Positions 46,493-59,594 of a stretch of DNA of 64,000 bases are shown piece by piece. This DNA comes from Aquatica leii. Taxonomy: Eukaryota > Arthropoda > Insecta > Coleoptera > Lampyridae. Position 1 is the stretch's first letter. The number at the start of each line of letters is the position of its first letter. A program made the translations under genes and the position numbers. The notes under the pieces were generated by a model. That model was not told where the DNA came from, ran no database searches, and worked only from the letters and a program-made list of their open reading frames with translations. The stretch covers positions 74,776,520 to 74,840,519 of the forward strand of contig CM069432.1 of NCBI GenBank assembly GCA_035610365.1, read 5' to 3'.

Positions 46493-49400
46493 AAGCCGTT
46501 ACTTTGGATGCAGTTGGTCAGATGGCGCAAAATCTTACGATTATTATGATTGTAGATCATGCTTGGTAGACAAAAATGAGATTGAGCTTCTTAAATGTAG
46601 ATGGCGATGCGTCAGATTGCTAGTATAACCATTGAATAATAAGTGTAAGAAGAAATGCAACTTAAGGGGCGATATCGTATCGACTGCTTGGATCGAGATC
46701 TAGAGGTCGCCACGTTCGTATTAGATCGAGATTTTTCAGTTCTTGCGTGTCTGTCGACTTGTAAACTTCGGGATTGAATTGAAAGTTTTTCTTGTGTTAA
46801 CATTGCGATACGATTTTTGAAATTCTGGTAGTAGTAATGTTTGTTTGAACTTTTATTTAGTTTAAGTGTAAATATATTATTGATTTATTTTTAAAATGGG
46901 AAAAGTTACAAATCACGGTTGTGTTTCTATTAATTGTGAAAATAATAATACCGAAAACAAAAGTACTAGTTTTTTATTAGTGATAAAGTGCGTGCTAAAG
47001 AATGTCAGAAAAACTGTGAAAATATAAACATTGCCACAATGAACTTGAAAAATTTAAAACAAAAGAAGATTTGTGGGAAGTACCTTCGGAGATAATTTAT
47101 AACAACAGGGAATTTTAAACACACTGCAGTTCTTATTCTACACCTTCTATCAGGTAAATTTTTTTTTTCTACCAAACGTTTAAAACTGGTTTAAATTAGC
47201 ATCGGAGAATCTCCTTGTCCGGATTCTTTTTCTTCTTCTTGTTGCACTTAATTGTACAATAACTAATAAAGCTGGGAACGCTATTATTTTCCACGATCAA
47301 GAATCGCCATCAAGGTATTTAGAATTAAGTAGTAATCGACTGTTGCTCAAAAATCGCTCGTGTAAAGTTAGTCATAAATTTAGTATTTCTTCAGTCAACG
47401 GTACAATAACGTTTAGAGTATTGAAAATCAACATACCTAAGTTTTTTTTAATATTGTTTCTAAACAATAAATTAATTAAAATTTGTTCATATTTAGATTT
47501 AAAAAAAATATTTAGAAAAATTCACAGAAGATAGAGACTACTGTGATGTTTTTTTTTCGACATGACGTGGTATCTGAATTTTGATGCAAACTTACGAACA
47601 AATAGTTTAAGGCATTAATAAACAACATATTAAAAAATAAAAGTGTCGTTCTTTCGTAAATTAAATGTTTCCATTTGAAATTGACCCTGAAAAGATTATT
47701 GAGTAGTTAGTCATAACTCGTATTGATATTTGTCTCAAACATAAGATTTATGTATTAGAAATATATCTCCAATTCTTTTCAAATACGTATTGTCATTTGT
47801 AGTTAATGTTTATTGTTTTTAACTTTCTGTGTTTTTATGATTAACCTTGGTGTTTATATAAAGCTAGGTATTTTCCCAAAATGCTGAATGTGTGACACAA
47901 ATTTTACAAACGTTGTTTCCTAGAAGAGTTTTCCAATTCTCTTTGAAGAGAATGCATTGTTAAATTCCTGTAAACAAAAAAAATATATAATTTAATGCTT
48001 AAATGCATGTTACTTTTTTATTAAAAAAATCTGTATGTGGTTTAAAATTCTTACGAAGAAAAGAGCAAAGGGGTTTTTTACCTACTTACACAAAATTTTA
48101 CGATTTTCCGTGAACTACCTGCATACTCAAAGTTTATTATACATTTATTAAAGTAAATATTATAGGTAAAATCGTGTTATATTAGTCTTATTTTTTTTTA
48201 TCAAGTTTATGCGATAATTAAAAGTATGGTTTCTTTTCCACAACCGCAATTGTTTTATAAGCGATCAATGATTGCGATCGTTATTGTATATAGACGCTCG
48301 ATGATCGCGATCATTATTTTGCATAATGATGGATTCATCGTGATTGGAATCATATTTAAAATGATCGTTCTGGCCATTGCTTTAAATGTTTTTTGTTGAT
48401 GTTGGCATATGTCGAATAAAATTATTGTTTTTGTATATGTCATTGATTGCTACTTTTACGCTCAAGGAAGTGGCCGAAATGCAGAGTTGCCGCTATCGCA
48501 ACGATTTTGTCTACCGGTGCCACGTCCAGTTTTTTGTTATGAGACAGAACAGTCTCAAGAAGTGAAGTGTTCTCGAAGTAATTGGAAACTTTGAAACAAT
48601 GATCGAAAAACGTTCTGGATGCAGATAACGGAAAAATTTAAAGTATTCCAACAGAGCTGGAGTCAATTTTCGAATTCAGTCGGAAATATTAAGAAGACTA
48701 CCCAATAAGAAAATTAAGTTTGTATTTAACTTACTGTGAATTCACATTAGAGAATGTAAGTTATGATATAAAATACATATAGTTTACTGCACATTTACTG
48801 AAAGCCTGAACACTTACTTTTGCAAAATTTAAGAATGTAAACTTCCTGCAAGTTATAAATAAATTAAGTTGTGAATTAACTGCAGCTTCTATCCACAAAT
48901 TAAGATTATAAACTTTCTGCAAGTATACAATTAAGAACTAAAACTGCAATTTCATAATAAAAAACTTTCTTTAAATTAGAAATATGTAAATGTACTGTAA
49001 ATTTACAATTAGGATTAAATTATAGGTATACAATTAACTGCAAAAGTATTCATAAAATATTTATTTTTATTACAAAATTGGAAAAAAAAAAATTAATACA
49101 AGTCATACATACAGTATACTACTTAATTTATAAATTTTACACAGTGATGTATTCCACCAGGTTTGGAATTTAAAACTTAAAAAGTTCTAAAACATGTAAT
49201 AAGTAAATACTAGTCAACTTTCCTTCATTCATAAAAAGTAAAATGATTTTTTATAAGTACACTAAGATATTTAAAAAACAAAGCTGCTAGTTTGAAATTT
49301 TTTAAAGCTAATTAGTTGTGAATGTTCGTTCTTACTATGATACTTGAACTGCTTCTATATGGGATATCTGTTAAACACATATTTTTTAAGGTGACGCTGG

Positions 49401-51404
49401 AAAGTAGGTATATTCATTTAAAATCATTTATATACAGACACCTGTATAAAAATGTTAAAATAGGAAAAAACCGAAATAAGTGCAAAAATTTAGATTTGAG
49501 ATATACGTTCCGGAGGAAAAAAACCAAACTAACTACCCCCACTTGATGCAACTTATACCCCCTATAACCATAACAAGGTTACTGGGCTATGATTCTAAAG
49601 ATTTAACATTTATGAAAACTGATATATAATAATAAGTCGTTTTTATAGAACTCTAATTTAAGGGCTTGAGTAGTAAAAAAAACATTTAATGTTTCGGTAA
49701 CTTTTGTTAATTCTAATTTAGTACGCAGAACTTTACTACATTTTTATAAATTAACTTACTTAATTATTATTTTTTCTATTGCATTAGTGAAGAAGTTCAC
49801 ACAACAATGCCACAAAACCTACACAATCACATAAAAAAACATTTGTTAAATTTTAGTTTTTAATAGTGCAATTAAGCAGAAATCTCGACAGAAATGCAAG
49901 TTCATACTTAGTTTATACAAGATAAGAATTTCTATATTTATACTACTAGCTACGAAAAAAATCGATATTAAACGAGTATAAAAGTTAAACTTTCTGCGTC
50001 TTTTCTACTGGCAACTTATATATATACTTTTCGTAAATGAACTAACAATAAATTGTCAACCTAGTTTTGTAAACTTACTGTAAGCTTTTACTAATAACAG
50101 AATGTGAGTGTTAAGATGGGAGTTGATTTCAAATTTGCAAAACTAAAGTCTCATACGCAAAATTACAGTAAGTTTTAAAAATTCAGCCTAATAATGTTAT
50201 TTACACATTTTTTTTATTGATATGCTAATAAATTTGTTATAAATGTACTAAATCGATAAAAAAACGACTCACCCAAGCCCCCCTATAGTTACGTCGGTGC
50301 TTATTACTATGTAAAATTTGCTAAGAGAACGATTTTATATTCTGTTAATCGTTTAATTATACATATAAACATGGATTTACGCAAAAAAATAAAAATTCAA
50401 GAACGAAAACGATTAAAATTTTTACAGTTAAGGGGGACCTCGATAGATAGGCAACACATCAAACCCCTATAAGAGCAATGTTAAAAACGTTCTAACTTTT
50501 TATATTGTTATGAAGTTATCTGAAACTATAAAGAAACGCCTAAAACGTCAAAATAGTCTCGAAACCTTCCTAAATGTTTATATAGAGCGTTTTTTAAATT
50601 TTAATTTCTATAATTTTTTTTAAATTTTTTTTTCCTGTAGCGATTAATTTGGAATATTTTTATAACTGATAATATTTTTAACAAAAGCCGTATATACAGA
50701 CATACGATAAATGTTCTGATGTCAATAAAGTAGAAATTCCGTTACAAAATATAGCAGCATGGTCTGCTCATTAAATGACCCGGGGACACAAAGATGTTCA
50801 CGTATTCCTTAGCAGGTACCTATTTCTATTGAAACACAAACGTAATCGGATTAACTTTGAATTCTTGAAACTATTATTTAAATTAAAATAACTTTATGTA
50901 TGCACCTTATTAAATTATAATTTATTGGAATCAGTAAAAATTAAAATAAAACAATTAATTATTCTATTTTCAATTATATATTTTCTATCAAAGAAAAAAA
51001 CAAAGTTTTCTAAAACATTGTAAACAAATTAGAGAGGTGAACAAAAAAAAATTAATTTGTCATATGTACAGTTCGAAGATTTAAATTACGACATCTGCAT
51101 GAATCCACTAATTCCAGTAATAAAAACTTAAAGTAAAATTCTTCTAATTTTTTTACGATCCTCCCAAATCATCCCTATAAAAAACAAGACATATTGTTTG
51201 ATTTAACGTAGTTTCAAAATATTTATCGTTACTACGTACCTTTTAATTTCTTCGACATGGATTCCTGTTGCAATTTAAAGAATAAAGTAGCATTTGACTC
51301 GTTTCGTAATATGTAAATTCCTTGGACCTGATAATAATAATTATGGTTTCTCTTTAATTTAATTTTGTTGTTTTCGGAATCTACAACACAATGATTAGTT
51401 AAAT
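46493..51404. other. Long AT-rich region without confident genes
   Basis: Nothing could be assigned with confidence. Seen: a short plus-strand frame at 46896 (MGKVTNHGCVSINCENNN, weakly reminiscent of a THAP-type Cys motif); tandem-like GCGATC/GATCGC units at 48260-48330; recurring ACTT-ACTG/CTGCAAGT motifs at 48700-49000 and 50070-50180 that could be decayed ends of one non-autonomous element. No RNA genes. Confidence 0.4.
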
Positions 51405-51620
51405 TTAACTTACATATGTCTTCACAGGATCAGTGTCGCCGCTTTTTAAAGAGCTTTTTATTTCCACCACTGCATCTTCTCCTACTAGTCCGTCAGGCGA
51501 ACATGCTAAAAATGGTTTTTCTTCGTTTATAAGGAGTCCGCATGCAGTGACTTTTAACTTGAATAATTGTTGAAATAATTTAATTGACCTTTTCATTTGC
51601 TGAGTTATCTCTCTCCGTTA
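51405..51620 (-). pseudogene. YqaJ-like exonuclease domain exon of a Mutator-like transposase gene
   Basis: Minus-strand reading: ITQQMKRSIKLFQQLFKLKV, CGLLINEEKPFLACSPDGLV, GEDAVVEIKSS. PFL-SPDGLV followed by EIK is the YqaJ/lambda-exonuclease-type active-site block (Asp ... Glu-x-Lys). The exon ends at TDPVKTY with a good GTAAGT donor at about 51415. In insect genomes this domain often follows a Mutator-like transposase domain in one protein, and that domain lies upstream on the same strand (57822-53990). Confidence 0.7.
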
Positions 51621-53989
51621 TGTATAATGATTTGGCGGGAAGGACTTTGCCGTGTGTTTCTTATGGAAACTTTAATTTGTTAAATTTAAAATTATAAGTT
51701 ATTTATTCTAGTTCCAAAACAAATTCTGTAATAAAGTTTGAGGTAACCAAAGAGTAGCTGTTTACGAAATTTTGCAAGCTTTGGCAACATACCACACGAT
51801 TCTGCAACAAGTGGCAACATCGCTCTTGCGACATTTTTGCGCGGGATGCATCTTTTTCGGCTGGAAAGCATGATCTTTGTTCGTACTTTCGAAGTGTTCA
51901 CACCATATTTTTTTGTTCTAAGTATTCTTGTTTTATTGCTCTTTGTGTGTAATATCACCACGTGTTTTATTTCAAGGTAGTACTGTTTTTATTTTAATGC
52001 ATATCTGATTTAGCTAACTATTTAATTCATTCTTAATTTGTTTATTTTTAAAATATGTTGTACATGCAATTTCTTTCTACGGTGTAACATTTTTTACCTG
52101 CTTTTGTTTGATCGCGTTAATATTGTGACTTATTTACTGTAGGTCTGTCGATTTGCGGTTTGTTTTAATTTTAAATTGGGGATTGAATACGGCATTTCCA
52201 ACAATGAACAAAGTGTGAACTGACCTGTTATGTTTTGTACTAACATTTTCCGCCTTGAAGACTACCTTTCAATACGGTGGTAACTATCCAAATATACTTA
52301 ATTAAAGTCCGTATTGCTTGGTAGCAAATCATCTCTAGCCCACGTTCGCACAAGATCGTGTTATTGGTACCTATGCGGGGGGCCGTATTAAGACTAATAC
52401 TACTTCTGTTTTAATTTTATATGTTTTGAGATGTTAAATGTGTGTTAATTGCTAGAGATGCCAGATATCAACCCTTTGTGTTCATTGTTTTACTTTGGTT
52501 TTACGGGCCAAATAGGCAGACCTATGGTTTAGTATAACGATTCATGATCGACAATTATTTTTCCATCCCTTCTGCCTAAGCAGGTAACAAGTGTCTACCT
52601 TTGCAACTTTGTGGTTCTTTTTGTTTGCGTTTATAACATTATAACTGTACAACATGTTTTATGTATCTATTTCGTGATTTTATGTCTGTTTTGGATTTAA
52701 TTTGTGTCGCCAATTGCTATTTTATCACTTGACTTGTTTTATTTGTGTAATTATTTGTGTTTTTGAATATTTGATCAAATCAGGGGTACAGGGTTTGTTT
52801 GGGTTCTTTGTTTATGTAAGTTTTGGTATCGTCATTTAAACATGTGTATTTTCAACGACAGGCTTCGAGATTGATCGAAGTCCTGTTCAAATTTTCTTGT
52901 CTTATGTTAAATATTCATATTTTTCAACAGTTTTGTGTGATTTGTATACTTAAATTTGTTCAGCGTAATTAATGTGTATTTAAGCGAGTAGTTTTTCTTG
53001 GGAGTTCTTTTCTGCTCGCAAGTCGTCGTTGAACTGCCCATTCTCCTTTTTGGCCTTGTGTTGCTAATTAATAAATTAATAATTACAAAATTTTAGGAAG
53101 CTTTAAATAAATATCTTTTTTTGTTTACTGTGTGTTTTGATTTTCCCTTCCGGTTACAGTTTGCTGCAAGTGTATTCGTGTCTCCTTAAGACAACAGAGG
53201 GCCTTACTAGACGATCACGTTTGTGTGGGTTTTGCCGGGTAATTTTAAACTTTACCGCGTTTTCTAAATTTGGGGCGGGTTTGTTTTGGCGGGAAAGTTG
53301 GTTTTAGCCGCCATTTGTAAGTTTCCCCGCTTTGATTTGAATTTTAGTAACTGTAATGTGAAGTTAGCGTAGAATCTGGGGTTTAGAACATTACAAGTTA
53401 TTAGTTTGTGATTGTAGTTTTTAAAAAAACACATTTAAAAATGGGACATGTGTGTTTAGTTTTCTAAACAGGTTAAATTTTTACTTATGATTATATGTAT
53501 AATAAAACTAGCACATGCGTAAAACATATATTATCTTTCTTTGTTTTTTAAATAGGTCAATTGCATTTGACTCAGTGTTGAGGCCAAAGGCGGTGTACGT
53601 ATTCCTTTTAAAAACGTTGTAGAGTAAGGAGGAAACAGTTTCGGAAGTGCATGTTGTTCTACTATCCACAAATCACTTTTTGATTGGGTCAAGGTACCTT
53701 CTTCGATCTTTTTTTGTCGAAATTTTTTTTTTCCAAAAAAGTTAAAAATTAACTAACGCGCAATTCGTACTCCTCTTTTGGAAGATCGGGTGTGATGGAA
53801 TCATTTGCTAATCGATAATCATTATCCGCGGGTGCGAAGGTTCTGTTTCTAGAGTGATCTGAAATTAAAACAATATGCAACTACTGTAATAAAGAAGTTT
53901 CCATAGAAGAAAACGTTATTAAAATAATACATACATTTTGTTACCTGCTTCATACTATGATTCATTTGGGAGTTTAAAAAATGCGTCAT
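51621..53989. other. Intron or inserted DNA between Mutator-like and YqaJ parts
   Basis: No coding sequence recognised. GT-rich, with a 20-bp hairpin (CTTCGA..TCGAAG at about 52864). It may be an intron of the Mutator-like gene or a later insertion. Confidence 0.35.
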
Positions 53990-54397
53990 GTAGTGCGCCG
54001 GTGGTTTGCCACAAATTCATGCAAAAGCAATAATAAATTTCTGTCGCTATTAAAAAAGATTGCGGTCATTTCACATCCAAATTGGTAAGAATTTTTTAGA
54101 GAAAATTTGACTCTTTGTATCGTAGAGCAAACTAGACGTTTGGTCTGCTAGCCCTCCTACAATCGTGTTTATTACTGGCAACATGCCACATTCTAAATAT
54201 ACATCTACCAAATCTTCCTAAATTAAAAGAAATAGTTAAATAACAAACTAATACTATTTAAAAATATTATTATTACCTCGTTGTTCTTAGTGCCATTACA
54301 AAATATTCTTGACAGTGGTCGTGTCTGCTCAGAATATGTAAAGGGCAATTTAATATATCTTTTTTCAAATTTTCAATTTTGCTATAAATAAGGTATC
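53990..54397 (-). pseudogene. Mutator-like transposase gene, part downstream of the pogo insertion
   Basis: Resumes the transposase after the inserted pogo-like element: RYLIYSKIENLKKDIL then NCPLHILSRHDHCQEYF. A frame change follows (expected CNGTKNNE in the next frame), then a 59-bp GT..AG intron (54276-54218), then EDLVDVYLECGMLPVINTIV with GGLADQTSSLLYDTKSQIF, ending in stops near 54118. The match to the insect Mutator-like family is good over this block. Confidence 0.65.
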
Positions 54398-56816
54398 TGC
54401 AGCAAATATGGCCAGCTTAAGACAAAAGTGAACATTGTGCATTTAAGCACTTTTCAACTCCTCGCAGTATGTAAATGTGGTAAGTAAAATTTTCAACTAG
54501 TTGACAACCATTTTTAAAAAAAGTTACAATTGGCTATATTTCCGACACGGTGGCGGTAATATGGTCAAATATAAAAAGTACTACATTCGGGCTTGTTTGG
54601 AATTGTAAAGGCATAGTGTACCAGTAAAAACGCCCTAGAACATTTATTTAAAAGGAAATAAAAAAACATATTTTTTAATTGAAAGAACAACTAAGTAACA
54701 TTAATACAAAAGTTCAATCCTTCTCGCAATCAGGGCAAAGGAAAACCGCCATTTTATCTTTAGATGTCAATCCTACGCACTCTTCATGGACATATAATTT
54801 TCATGACGAACACAACATCATGTCTGCAATTTGATCCTCCCCACAAGCTTTGCAAAACCAAGATTCCTTCGGATCTTTGGTTTTCTTCTTTTGTATGGTA
54901 GGCTTTTCTTTAGCTTCTTTATGAAACAAGTCTTTTTTCACAATCTGGGCTCTGCAATTAAGTACCGCTGTACGAGCACTTTTCCGTTTAGTGAACGTCT
55001 CGTTGGAGTCAGAATAATTATCCTCATCACTGTCATCTGTTGCATCTTCTACATGCAAAGTTACCTCAGATTCTGATGAGTCTGAGTCTGAAGACTCTCG
55101 ACGTCTTTTCAAATGTTTCTTTTGGAGACCAGAAGTTGAAGGTTGTAGACTCAAGACTTCAGTTGGTGTTTCCACATCATTTAAATCCCGATTGGTAACG
55201 GTGCTAGGGGCAAAAGCAACTTCGGGAATTACATCTTTATTTAAAGAATATATCCCTGTTGCTGAAAACCCTGACTTGATGTTTGCGGGCGTTAGGGCTC
55301 TATCCCAAACTTTGACGAAAATCGTTCCGAATCGATATTTGGTGATAGAATGTTCTCTTTGTTGACAGATAAGAATTTTAGAAACTCATCATCCCAGTAA
55401 TACTCAAACGCCCTATATACCGCCTTGTCCATAGGCTGTAAGTCATGGGTCGTATTACTGGGGAGGCAGTATAACGTTATATCAAAATCGGCGGCTTTCT
55501 CAACAATGCTATAATTAAGATGACATTTAGATCCATCAAAAATAAGCAGGCACGGACCGGCGACTTTATACTTAGCGAAATGGTCAAGTCAACTGATAAA
55601 TGTTGATACCGTCATGCTTCCTTTCGTAGTCATTAGAGCATCAGATTCTGGTGGCAGTGTGTCTTTCCATTCTGGTTTCATGCGCTTGCCTTTAAGCAAC
55701 GATAGTGACATTTTTCACCATGTTCGTTTCTTACGATGTGAACTCTTCTAGCACCTTTTTGTGCCAAAACCTTTTGTTGGTGGTGGAGACACAGTCTGCA
55801 GCCCTTTTTGTCAATGTTGTATATCCTCTCTGGCTTGTTTATGATGTCCAGCTCTGTCAGAATACCTTCTAATTTGATAAAATGGTCCTTAACGATAAAT
55901 GGGTTTAATTTTTGTGCCCGGGCAGGGTTTAAATTTTGTGATTTCCGAGAGCGAATTTGAGGGTTCCTGGATAAAAAACCCTTCAGCCAATATCCGTCAG
56001 CCATTTCCTTCTCACTTCGAAACGGATTTGCAATATTATTAGATTTTACATATCGGTACACACACGAGCGAAGGACTTTAGAAGTGAGTGGGTAACCAAC
56101 TTGGGACAGTCGAATAATTCTTTGGACAAGTTCCGATTCTTGATCCACCGTGAGAATAGGTTTGCGCCCCAGAACAGATTTGTTTTCCTTATTTGTTTCC
56201 AAATATCGCCTTAAGGTACGGCGTGGGATATTGTGTGTTTGACTAGCTTTGTTAACTGACATACCACTACGGACGGCGTCTATAGCTCTGGTCATGTTTT
56301 CCTGTATCCAATTACCCCTAACGCCTTTACTCTTTGAAGGCATGTTTATGTGTGAACTGCAACAATAAGTAAGATTCAACACGGTAAAAACACAAATTTG
56401 TTCACTGTAATTAAGTGTAGATGAATGTGGCCATGGCCATATTGCTAGTCACCAAAGTTGGCCATATTGCTCTACATGTTACAATAGGATATGCAGATCT
56501 CGAACATTCAGTGTGAATAATAATTTAACAATAATTTCATGGTTATAATATTGGAAATACATTATTTCAAAGCGAACAAAATATGTCACATAAAATAGGT
56601 CCGTGATTTTATAACGCTTTCAACCAGCTGACGTAAATCGGATATTACAAGAAATCTCGGCCACGTGGCGACATCTAAGAGGCGGATTTTTTACTCTTAG
56701 CTGAAAAGTAACCTTTCTGAATATATTCTTGCAGGTTCCTGTAATTCAATTTTAGTAGTTTTGCAAATATTGCCTCTTGGCCATATTACTAGCCCTGGCC
56801 ATATTCGCTGCAGGTT
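54398..56816. mobile_element. pogo-like DNA transposon inserted in the Mutator-like gene
   Basis: The ends CTGCAGCAAATATGGCCAG (54398-54416) and CTGGCCATATTCGCTGCAG (56798-56816) are inverted repeats with one mismatch, and TGGCCATATT recurs subterminally (56431-56475, 56780). The host reading frame stops at KVENEPAA on one side and resumes at RYLIYSK on the other, so the inserted unit is well delimited. The target duplication is unclear because the ends are palindromic (CTGCAG or TGCA). Confidence 0.8.
54718..56343 (-). pseudogene. pogo-like transposase with psq and CENP-B HTH, DDE domain and C-terminal zinc finger
   Basis: Minus strand, start at MPSKSKGVRGNW (56343). First frame to 55678: psq-type HTH (AVRSGMSVNKASQTHNIPRR), CENP-B-type HTH (VQRIIRLSQVGYPLTSKVLR, WLKGFLSRNPQIRSRKSQNL), then the start of the DDE domain with YNIDKKG (first Asp). 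After a frame change: TVSTFISWLDHFAKYKVAGP, LLIFDGSKCHLN (second Asp), LPSNTTHDLQPMDKAVYRAF (third acidic block). After stops: an acidic linker (55175-54801) and CKACGEDQIADMMLCS, then HEECVGL and CPDCEKD, a PHD-like zinc finger. At least three frame disruptions make it non-functional. Confidence 0.85.
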
Positions 56817-57822
56817 CATTTTCAACTTTGCGGTACGCTAACGCTTTCACAACGGCATTACGGAAACGACCTAAAGTTGAAGGATTGCATACATAATCTC
56901 TTCGACTTTTTGAATATCGACATTCTTTACTAAGATCGCTGAGTTTATTGATGTAACTACAAAGCAAATGATTCCGACATTCTATTTTTCTTATATAAAA
57001 TGACAGGACGTACGGAGAAGTTTCTGTTAAGTAAATGTTTGTATACACTACTGTCTTCGTCGCGAATCAATTGCGCATAAATTAGGTTATGCCGTGAAAT
57101 TGATTCTGCAAATCCTTCGCAAATAATACCAGATTCCATTGCAATGGAAGTCTTAGTCCAGTTCCGGAAACATTTATGATCATCCACATCATGGCCTTTG
57201 GCACACAAACAACAATATTTGTTTTTTACACCAATATACAAAACTTTTTTTGATTTAACTCCAATTATGGATGCCTGAAAAAATCCTTTATAATTAAAAA
57301 AAAAGATTTCATTATAACTTACAACTCCAGAAAGTGCAGAATAGTTTCTACGATAAGATCTCTTCCCCCAAGCTCCGTCTGTTATCACTGATATAATTGG
57401 AATGTTACTCTCATTTTTTTCTTCTGCGGATTCGCCTTCTTTTTTTGCAGCTTTGCTCATTAATTGTTGGTTTAAATTATGAACTGAGGGTAAAATGCTG
57501 TTGTGGTAGTTTAAATATCTATCGTTAGATATCTGTGGTATATCCATTGCTGCAGCAAGCTCAGCTAATTGGGTATATCCAATCTCAATTGATACAGTAG
57601 CAATAACGACAGCACGGTTTGTTGAACCAAAAAAAGCATCAGTGCCACCAGTCCTTACCACATCTGTCTTTCCGCACATATTACATTTAAATGTAATCAT
57701 ACTTTCGAATCCTTCTATCTTTTCTGATATGAAATCTATATCAAAAAAAGAACAACCAAAACCAATGTGTTTTAGTGATTTCAACACATTTAAGAAATAT
57801 TTTATATCTATGTTCCTGCGGC
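56817..57822 (-). pseudogene. Mutator-like transposase domain, upstream part
   Basis: Minus strand. A likely splice acceptor (TTATTAG at 57824) precedes GRRNIDIKYFLNVLKSLKHI. Conserved blocks follow: CNMCGKTDVVRTGGTDAFFG, AELAAAMDIPQISNDRYLNY, ISVITDGAWGKRSYRRNYSA, GVKSKKVLYIGVKNKYCCLC, KCFRNWTKTSIAMESGIICE and IRDEDSSVYKHLL. After a frame change at about 57045 come YIRKIECRNHLLCSYINKLS and KALAYRKVENEPAA, ending at the pogo insertion. The family's usual GDGDSSVY is DEDSSVY here. This is a Mutator-type DDE transposase common in insects, disrupted by the pogo insertion and a frameshift. Confidence 0.85.
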
Positions 57823-57832
57823 CTAATAAATT

Positions 57833-58093
57833 CTATTTCTGAGTGGCATCTGATTCTGTATCCTTTTCCAACAATAACAAAGCATCTAAACTATCTTCAT
57901 CAAAAGAAAAAACAGAAAAGTGGTCTTCAGGTTCAGTATCTGCGTCTGTCACCATTTCTTGACAACCATCAGTATCGGACACCAAAAAGTCTTCGTCATC
58001 ATTATGATGGAAGCTGATGCTACAAGGCTCGTCTTCCGAACGAGGTTGCATGCAAGCTTCTGTTGAAATGTTACCCAATTTTCTATAAAACAA
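57833..58093 (-). CDS. Acidic upstream exon, possibly of the Mutator-like gene
   Basis: An open minus-strand frame of 86 codons, preceded by an acceptor-like TTTTATAG at about 58084, rich in Asp/Glu/Ser (NDDEDFLVSDTDGCQE, DTEPEDHFSVFSFDEDS). It has no known domain. Its position directly upstream of the transposase exon suggests a linker exon, but no donor site that joins it cleanly was found. It could be spurious. Confidence 0.35.
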   Translation of the reverse strand: MFYRKLGNISTEACMQPRSEDEPCSISFHHNDDEDFLVSDTDGCQEMVTDADTEPEDHFSVFSFDEDSLDALLLLEKDTESDATQK

Positions 58094-59133
58094 TCTTATT
58101 TTTTACAGAAAAACAATCAACGTAAACTCAATAATTTTTTTACATATTCTGTCATTTGAAAACTAAAAAAATTTTGGGACACTTGCATGGCTTAGCTAAT
58201 AGTGAATCGTACATAATCTTTTTATTTAAGATAATTACAGGACATTTTAATAAATTATAACAAAGGGAATAATTCAATAAAATAAAATTGTATTCTCTCG
58301 CTCTTTTCAATATCACACTCCTGCTTCTTCTTGGAACACTCACACTTTTTCTTGCTTGTTTGATCGCTGAGTATCGTTTGCAAAATGCTAGTACACTGAT
58401 AGCAATCCCGTAATTCTCTACATTTTATTAGAATTTGAGAAATAATCAATATGTAATTACGCGATGTACTTAGGGTTAATTAAAGGGAAAGTTATTTTCT
58501 ATACCTTATTATATTACCTAAATCTCTTTAAATGTAACATTAGGTAATTACATAATTACAAAATAATAGAAATTTGTTGTAATCTGTAATTAATTTTACA
58601 ATTTATTTAAATCACACTTTATGTGGAGTTGATGTACCAATATAATAAAATAAACGTTACCTTATATAGTTTTAAATTTTTTTATAAAAATAGAAAAAAA
58701 TCCAAATTTTATTGCAAATTTAGTGTTCATGTCTTCTGTAAATTAGTGAAAACAATAATAAAGAAATTTGCATAAGTTATTATTAGTATTAATTAAACTC
58801 TCATCTGCCCGTGGCAGATAAGAACTCAGGTAAAACTTGGAAAAACTTTCACTCCGCTACACTACGGAGCGCTGCGATCGATTTATATTTCGTCAAGCTA
58901 TCTAGAGGGGTTTTAATAGCAACATTCATCATATAGTATCGGTGAAGGATTGGTATAATAGTACGTTCATTATGACAATCAAATCACATAATTTAGTTGC
59001 TTTTATCGCACTTGCACAAAAAACTTAACAATAATATCTACTGAAATTATTTACCGTACTCGTTAATAGTCACAACCTTAATACAAAAGGCGTCTTGTAT
59101 TTTTTAGAACCTATTGCTTATAACAGCTTTAGG
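58094..59133. other. AT-rich spacer
   Basis: Short minus-strand frames (58152-58449) include a Lys/Cys-rich run (SKKKCECSKKKQECD) but no identifiable domain. No other features seen. Confidence 0.35.
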
Positions 59134-59535
59134 TACCGTCGAATCGGGTGACTTGAGATTACCGTGTGACTTGAGACAAAACTGTCGATAAATAACATAA
59201 AAAAACTGGCACGAAGCCACCGCTGCGTATTGGTGACGACTACCAAACTAGCGACCCGTTCAATGCAGTTTGAACAGCCCGAAGGTGTGTTACTCTCCGC
59301 TAGACATATATTTAGATTTTGAAAAATTTTAAAAATTTTTGTTCGAAAAACTTTATCTACCGTTTGTGTACCAAGGTTGTTATAGTTTGATATAGTCATA
59401 AGGCATTGTATTTCGATTGTGGCGGCAGCCACCAATGTATGGTAAGTATACTTTAACATTTCAATTTTTGCAATAAAAATAAATGACACCTTACAAGCCG
59501 GTGAGTTAAGACAGTGTCTCAAGTCGCCCGCAGTT
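59134..59535. repeat. Inverted GACTTGAGAC/GTCTCAAGTC motifs, probable terminal region of a pogo-like element
   Basis: CGGGTGACTTGAGATT and GTGTGACTTGAGACA at about 59146-59179 are inverted relative to AGTGTCTCAAGTCGCCCG at about 59513. They lie just upstream of a pogo-type N-terminal coding segment (59595), consistent with terminal or subterminal repeats or a small related element. Confidence 0.5.
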
Positions 59536-59594
59536 ATTATAAAGACCATTCTTAAATATTATCTATTAAGTTTTTATTTATTTTCATAATAACC

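Noticed and set aside
46896..47120. Possible THAP-type zinc-finger start
   Set aside because: Cys spacing is poor, no downstream AVPTIF-type block is seen, and the frame breaks early.
48260..48330. GCGATCATTG-type repeat as an origin or regulatory array
   Set aside because: Only two or three imperfect units and no supporting context.
48700..50180. Large inverted-repeat element based on ACTTACTGT motifs
   Set aside because: The ends do not align convincingly and the motifs are scattered; boundaries could not be set.
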